A DNA stretch of 64,000 nt from Actinokineospora diospyrosa. GTDB taxonomy: Bacteria > Actinomycetota > Actinomycetes > Mycobacteriales > Pseudonocardiaceae. The DNA is taken from positions 310,001 to 374,000 of the forward strand of contig NZ_JAMTCO010000005.1 of the NCBI RefSeq assembly GCF_024171925.1, given 5' to 3'. The position numbers were made by a program, and so were the translations under genes. Below, one piece after another: positions 60,892-64,000 of this stretch; position 1 is the first letter of the stretch; each line of letters begins with the position of its first letter. The notes under the pieces were generated by a model. It was not told the origin of the DNA and did no database searches. It saw only the letters and a program-made list of their open reading frames with translations.

Positions 60892-61054
60892 AGGCGCTCT
60901 CCTGCGAGTCCGGCACGCGCTATCCGCGCCCGCGCGGCCCCTGACCGCACGGGCGGAAAACCCAAGTACACCCAGTACGAGCGGCTTCCCGCCCGCGCGC
61001 CCAGGAACCACGCGGATCACCGATCCCACGCACCAGACTCGCAGGAGAGCGCCT
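60892..61054. repeat. 163-bp element with perfect 19-bp terminal inverted repeats
   Basis: AGGCGCTCTCCTGCGAGTC (60892-60910) and its exact complement (61036-61054) flank 125 bp with no coding sign. No obvious target-site duplication. It lies between divergently transcribed genes and could be a MITE-like remnant or a paired operator. Confidence 0.75.
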
Positions 61055-61071
61055 AGGTCTAGGCTCGACCC

Positions 61072-61287
61072 GTGCTGCGAGGGCTGTCCGACTGGTGGAA
61101 CGACGTGGAGCTGTGGCTGATCCAGCTGTCGTTCCCGCTGCAGTTCGCCCTGGTGATGGCGATCTTGCTGCCGCTGTGCGTGGTGCTGGCCTGGTTCATC
61201 GACCGCGTGGTCGACTACGCCTCGGCCCGCTTCGGTTCTTCCCGCGACGAGACGCCCCTGGGTTCACGCCAGGAAGTCGATTCGTAG
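61072..61287 (+). CDS. Small membrane protein (71 residues)
   Basis: GTG 61072. An amphipathic start (LSDWWNDVELWLIQLSFPLQ), one transmembrane helix (FALVMAILLPLCVVLAWFI) and a charged tail (RVVDYASARFGSSRDE). The start lies 18 bases after the 19-bp inverted repeat. It precedes the RNase gene by nine bases, so it is probably co-transcribed. No family known to me. Confidence 0.6.
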   Translation: MLRGLSDWWNDVELWLIQLSFPLQFALVMAILLPLCVVLAWFIDRVVDYASARFGSSRDETPLGSRQEVDS

Positions 61288-61296
61288 GCTCTCCGG

Positions 61297-61674
61297 GTGG
61301 GTTCGCGCAGACGCATCACAGTGGCGCTGGTCGGTCTGGTCCTGCTGGTACTGGCAGGGTGGCTGATCAGGGACGCAGGCACCGACGCGTCCGCGCCCGT
61401 TCCCCTGTCCAGCCTGCCGCCGGAGGCGACCGCCACCTGGCGGTTGATCGAACGCGGCGGACCGTTCCCCTACCCGGCCAACGACGGCAAGACCTTCGCC
61501 AACCGCGAGCGGCGCCTGCCCGACCGAGCCCCCGACCACTACCGGGAGTACACCGTGCCCACCCCAGGCAGCCAGGACCGCGGCGCGCGCCGCTTGATCA
61601 CCGGAGCGGGCAGCGAGCTGTTCTACACCGCCGACCACTACGCCACCTTCGTGACCGTGGACCCCACCCGATGA
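61297..61674 (+). CDS. Secreted guanyl-specific ribonuclease (RNase Sa / barnase family)
   Basis: 125 residues: a basic, hydrophobic N-terminal segment (residues 5-24) for export, then a catalytic domain matching RNase Sa: PPEATATWRLIERGGPFPY, HYREYTVPTPGSQDRGARRLITG and ELFYTADHYATFVTVDP. By alignment from memory the general base is Glu84, the Arg is 98-99 and the acid is His114. It cuts RNA after G. The next gene, overlapping by ATGA, encodes barstar. Confidence 0.93.
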   Translation: MGSRRRITVALVGLVLLVLAGWLIRDAGTDASAPVPLSSLPPEATATWRLIERGGPFPYPANDGKTFANRERRLPDRAPDHYREYTVPTPGSQDRGARRLITGAGSELFYTADHYATFVTVDPTR

Positions 61675-61973
61675 GCGGCCAGGGCGAGTACGTCATCGAC
61701 GGCACCGCGATCCGCAGCAAGCGCGCCATGTTCACCACCCTGGCCAGCGCACTGTCCTTCCCGGACTGGTTCGGCCACAACCTCGACGCGCTCTACGACT
61801 GCCTCACCGACCTGTCGTGGCTGCCCGAGGGCGACATCAAGCTGGTGTGGACCGACTCCGAGGTGCTCGCGGGCGCCGACCCGACCGGCTACGCCGGCAT
61901 CCGCGAGGTCCTCGACGACGCGGTCGAAGGCTTCGCCACCCCCGGCCGCTCCCTGGCCGTCGAGATCAGCTGA
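61671..61973 (+). CDS. Barstar-family ribonuclease inhibitor
   Basis: 100 residues: GEYVIDGTAIRSKRAMFTTLASALSFPDWFGHNLDALYDCLTDLSWLPE is the barstar signature, with the acidic helix that plugs the RNase active site. The start overlaps the RNase stop, which guarantees inhibitor synthesis with the toxin. Cytoplasmic. Confidence 0.95.
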   Translation: MSGQGEYVIDGTAIRSKRAMFTTLASALSFPDWFGHNLDALYDCLTDLSWLPEGDIKLVWTDSEVLAGADPTGYAGIREVLDDAVEGFATPGRSLAVEIS

Positions 61974-62030
61974 CCCTCACCGAGGCGCTGGTCGACCCAC
62001 ATCCCCGACGATGCCCGACCGGCTCATAGA

Positions 62031-62105
62031 GCGGACTCGTCTCACGCGGGGCAGCAACACCCGTAGCGCTGTACGCGGACAGGCCATGCTTTCGGCTTTG
62101 CTCTG
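62031..62105 (+). repeat. Degenerate partial copy of the palindromic element
   Basis: GCGGACTCGTCTCACGCGGG and AACACCCGTAGCGCTGTACG align with the left arm and inner stem of copy C; the right arm is missing. It lies directly upstream of copy C. Confidence 0.65.
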
Positions 62106-62137
62106 GTGGGTCCGACGCGGCCCCACCACCCCCCTCT

Positions 62138-62282
62138 GCTCGATGGGGCGGACTTGTTTTGCGTGGGGGGACGGCACCCGTAGCGTTTCCTCGCGGCAGG
62201 GCCAGTCTTTTCGGCCCCTGCTTTGCGGACCTGCCACGGGTGTCGTAGGGGCCCCGCGCAAAACAAGTTCGCCCCATCGAGC
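62138..62282 (+). repeat. Dispersed 145-bp palindromic element, copy C
   Basis: Arms 62138-62168 and 62252-62282 pair over 31 bp with wobbles; the inner stem and central GCAGGGCC/GGCCCCTGC hairpin are kept. It lies between the convergent barstar and enoyl-CoA hydratase genes. Confidence 0.92.
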
Positions 62283-62430
62283 CCACCGCACTCCCCGCCA
62301 CCCGCGGCCACACGGGATACCCGCCCCGCCGAGCCACACGCACTCCCAGCCCAGCGCGGACACACGGATACCTCGCCCCGCCGAGCCAACCGCACTGCCA
62401 ACCTGCACCGCGGGATACGCCTCGACAAGC
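62278..62430 (+). repeat. 52-bp tandem repeats starting in the right arm of palindrome copy C
   Basis: CGAGCCxxMCGCACT blocks recur at 62278, 62330 and 62382 (period 52), each followed by a GGGATACC-like block. The first unit begins inside the palindrome arm. No gene is in 61974-62440. Confidence 0.75.
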
Positions 62431-62440
62431 CACTTAAAGC

Positions 62441-63208
62441 TCAGGGCACCCAGCGCGGCTTGCGCTTCTGCGCGAACGCCGTGATGCCCTCCTGGCCTTC
62501 CTCACTCGCGAAGAACCCCGCCGACAGCTCCAGCATCCGCGCGAAGTCGGTCGCCATGTCGGCGGGGCGCTCGCGGCGCAGCACCGCCTTGGTGGCCGCC
62601 AATGCGATGGGGCCGCCGAGGGCGAGCATCGAGGTGTAGCGGGTGACCTCGGCGTCGAGGTCGGCGCCGGGGACCGCGGAGTTGAGCAGGCCGATCTGGA
62701 CCGCTCGGGCCGCGTCGAACTGCTCGCCGGTGAGGAACAGTTCGTGCGCGGCCCTGGGCAGCAGCCGGGGCAGCATGGTGACCGAGATGATCGCCGGGAC
62801 CACGCCGATGCGGACCTCGGTCAGCGCGAACGTCGCGGTGTCGGCGGCGACGGCGATGTCGGCCGCGGCGACGATGCCGACGCCACCGGCGCGGGCCGGG
62901 CCCGCCAGCTTGGCCACCACGGGCTTGGGGCTGTCCCAGATCTGCTGCAGGATCGCCGGGAACTCCTGGACCCCCTGGGCGGCCGACGACGCGCCGCCTG
63001 CCTCCTTGAGGTCCATGCCCGCGCAGAACACCGGCCCGGTGTGGTCGAGCACGATGACCCGGACGGCGTCGTCGCCGGTCGCGGTGCTCAAGTGCTCGCG
63101 CAGCTCCCGCCGCAGTTGCGCCGACAGCGCGTTGCGGTTGCCGGGGGAGTCCAGGGTGATCGTCGCGACGCCCGCCTCGACCGCGTAGTGCACCAGCTCG
63201 TCTGCCAT
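62441..63208 (-). CDS. Enoyl-CoA hydratase/isomerase family protein
   Basis: 255 residues from ATG 63208 (MADELVHYAV). Crotonase fold: ITLDSPGNRNALSAQLRRELREHL, PVFCAGMDLKEAGGA (oxyanion hole), KLAGPARAGGVGIVAAADIAVAADTATFALTEVRIGVVPAIISVTML. The first catalytic Glu of hydratases is Ala/Gly here and the second region reads EVRIGVVPA, so hydratase chemistry is uncertain. C-terminus GFFASEEGQEGITAFAQKRKPRW. Confidence 0.9.
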   Translation of the reverse strand: MADELVHYAVEAGVATITLDSPGNRNALSAQLRRELREHLSTATGDDAVRVIVLDHTGPVFCAGMDLKEAGGASSAAQGVQEFPAILQQIWDSPKPVVAKLAGPARAGGVGIVAAADIAVAADTATFALTEVRIGVVPAIISVTMLPRLLPRAAHELFLTGEQFDAARAVQIGLLNSAVPGADLDAEVTRYTSMLALGGPIALAATKAVLRRERPADMATDFARMLELSAGFFASEEGQEGITAFAQKRKPRWVP

Positions 63209-63227
63209 GGCGCCCACCCTAACGGCG

Positions 63228-63683
63228 TCAGTGGTGGTGGTAGGAGTGCACGACGGCGTGACCCTTGCCCCTGCCGATGAGCCACTTGTTCACCGGCACG
63301 GTCAGCGCGAAGGCCACCACCAGCGAGAACGCCAGTGCCAACCAGAACAGCGCGCTGGTCAAGCCCGCGTCCATCGCGCCGGGTACGACGAGCATCACGG
63401 TGTTGTCCAGGACCTCCATCACCGCGATCGACACGGTGTCGGCGGCGAGCGCGATCCGCAGCGCGCGGGCGGCCGGGACGCCCGCGCGCAGGACCGGGCC
63501 GATGGTCAGGGCGTAGCCGAAGCCGAAGGCCAGCGCGATCGCCAGCACGACCGTGGGCAGGGTCGACCAGCCGAGCGCGGTGCCGATCACCATCCCCAGC
63601 ACCTCGCCGATCGCGCAGCCGGTCAAGCAGTGCAGTGTCGCGCTGATCGCCTGCCGCCAGGGGTGCGCCGATGCGTGTTCCAT
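63228..63683 (-). CDS. DUF4396 membrane protein
   Basis: 151 residues, four to five transmembrane segments: ATLHCLTGCAIGEVLGMVIG (Cys/His pair in the first helix, a hallmark of DUF4396), LPTVVLAIALAFGFGYALTIGPVLRAG, MEVLDNTVMLVVPGAMDAGL, FWLALAFSLVVAFALTVPVNKWLI, and a His-rich C-terminus (HAVVHSYHHH). The metal-type ligands and the CsoR-like operator upstream suggest a role with copper or related stress; not proven. Confidence 0.88.
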   Translation of the reverse strand: MEHASAHPWRQAISATLHCLTGCAIGEVLGMVIGTALGWSTLPTVVLAIALAFGFGYALTIGPVLRAGVPAARALRIALAADTVSIAVMEVLDNTVMLVVPGAMDAGLTSALFWLALAFSLVVAFALTVPVNKWLIGRGKGHAVVHSYHHH

Positions 63684-63693
63684 GCAGGCGACT

Positions 63694-63710
63694 ATACCCC
63701 TGGGGGGTAT
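63694..63710 (-). promoter_or_regulatory. CsoR-like operator and leaderless promoter of the DUF4396 gene
   Basis: ATACCCC-TGG-GGGGTAT is a perfect 7-bp dyad of the type bound by copper-sensing CsoR/RicR. On the minus strand TATAGT lies seven bases before ATG 63683, so the -10 box overlaps the operator and the mRNA is probably leaderless. Confidence 0.75.
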
Positions 63711-63715
63711 GTGAA

Positions 63716-63744
63716 CCGCAGGACGCCGGGCAGGCGTCCTGCGG
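63716..63744 (-). terminator. Terminator of the rightmost gene
   Basis: Perfect 12-bp stem CCGCAGGACGCC (63716-63727) with 63733-63744, 5-nt loop, 31 bp past the stop at 63775. Confidence 0.85.
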
Positions 63745-63774
63745 TCTCGGTCACACGGTCAAGCGGTCACCCGG

Positions 63775-64000
63775 CTAGACGACGGTGGTCGTGGTGATCG
63801 CCGGGTTCGGGCTCGGGTAGCAGGACGCGGGCACGTTCACGTTGCCCAGCAGCGGAACCCGCACCACACCGGTCGCGGTGAGCCCGGGGTTGGCGAAGCT
63901 CGTGCCGTACAAGGTGGTCTGGATCGTGCCCGGCGCGCCCGCGGTGAGGTTGAGCGTGATCGTCGGCAGTTCGAACGTGCCGCCGCCGGGGATCGACCCG
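63775..64000 (-). CDS. C-terminal part of a probably secreted protein (runs off right edge)
   Basis: The frame is open from the window edge to TAG 63777-63775: about 74 residues, beta-rich and Thr/Pro/Val-rich (GGGTFELPTITLNLTAGAPG, GTSFANPGLTATGVVRV), one Cys and the end SPNPAITTTTVV. This composition is typical of exported actinobacterial proteins, but the signal peptide and family are outside the window. Confidence 0.5.
   Translation of the reverse strand, partial: GSIPGGGTFELPTITLNLTAGAPGTIQTTLYGTSFANPGLTATGVVRVPLLGNVNVPASCYPSPNPAITTTTVV

Overview
The window is GC-rich actinobacterial chromosome, most like Pseudonocardiaceae (Saccharothrix/Lentzea/Actinokineospora type). The evidence is many GTG starts, GTGA/ATGA overlaps, the XRE-DUF5753/DUF397 and DUF6461 families, and the conserved orders valS-folC-DUF4233-ndk, rne-rplU-rpmA-obg-proB, nadD-rsfS-gpgP-octT-degV-comEA-comEC and holA-rpsT-lepA. 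No rRNA, tRNA, CRISPR array, intact transposase or prophage was seen.

Layout. 1-5.0 kb: an edge gene, a frameshifted DUF3253 gene, a repeat locus, a YdeP-type molybdopterin oxidoreductase and a membrane protein. 5.0-6.3 kb: two gene remnants (archaeal-type ValRS and a TPR regulator) meeting tail to tail. 6.6-20.9 kb: the valS-folC-DUF4233-ndk block, opened by two accessory insertions that carry a broken XRE-DUF5753 gene with DUF397, a NucA/NucB-like secreted nuclease, a Tat-exported PhoD phosphatase and a three-gene WXG-like/lipoprotein operon. 21-28.4 kb: ABC-2 exporter, TIGR03960 radical SAM protein, GNAT enzyme, subtilisin, and the TIGR03936 partner with an apparent CTG start. 28.5-34.8 kb: RNase E/G, L21, L27, Obg and ProB. 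34.8-38.7 kb: second repeat locus, RecQ helicase, nitroreductase. 38.8-45.7 kb: nadD, rsfS, two genes of mycobacterial-type glucosylglycerate lipopolysaccharide synthesis (gpgP, octT), degV, comEA, a 48-residue membrane protein and a comEC split in two frames. 45.7-55 kb: a threonine-synthase-family gene under a SAM-I riboswitch, holA, rpsT, SPFH protein with a ribbon-helix-helix partner, XRE-ImmA/IrrE, MazF-like, VOC, ArsR and lepA. 55-64 kb: small enzymes, TIGR04222 protein, PhaC-like hydrolase, oxidoreductases, a secreted RNase with barstar, a third repeat copy, enoyl-CoA hydratase and DUF4396 with a CsoR-like operator.

The most unusual features are (1) a dispersed ~145-bp palindrome, present three times in one orientation, always 3' of a gene, followed by short tandem arrays, with compensatory base-pair changes between copies; (2) the SAM-I riboswitch whose closing stem touches the ribosome-binding site of a ThrC homologue, suggesting a role in methionine rather than threonine synthesis; and (3) several frame breaks at short homopolymers (DUF3253, XRE-DUF5753, comEC) that need read-level checking. 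All family names come from recognising motifs by eye; nothing was searched.
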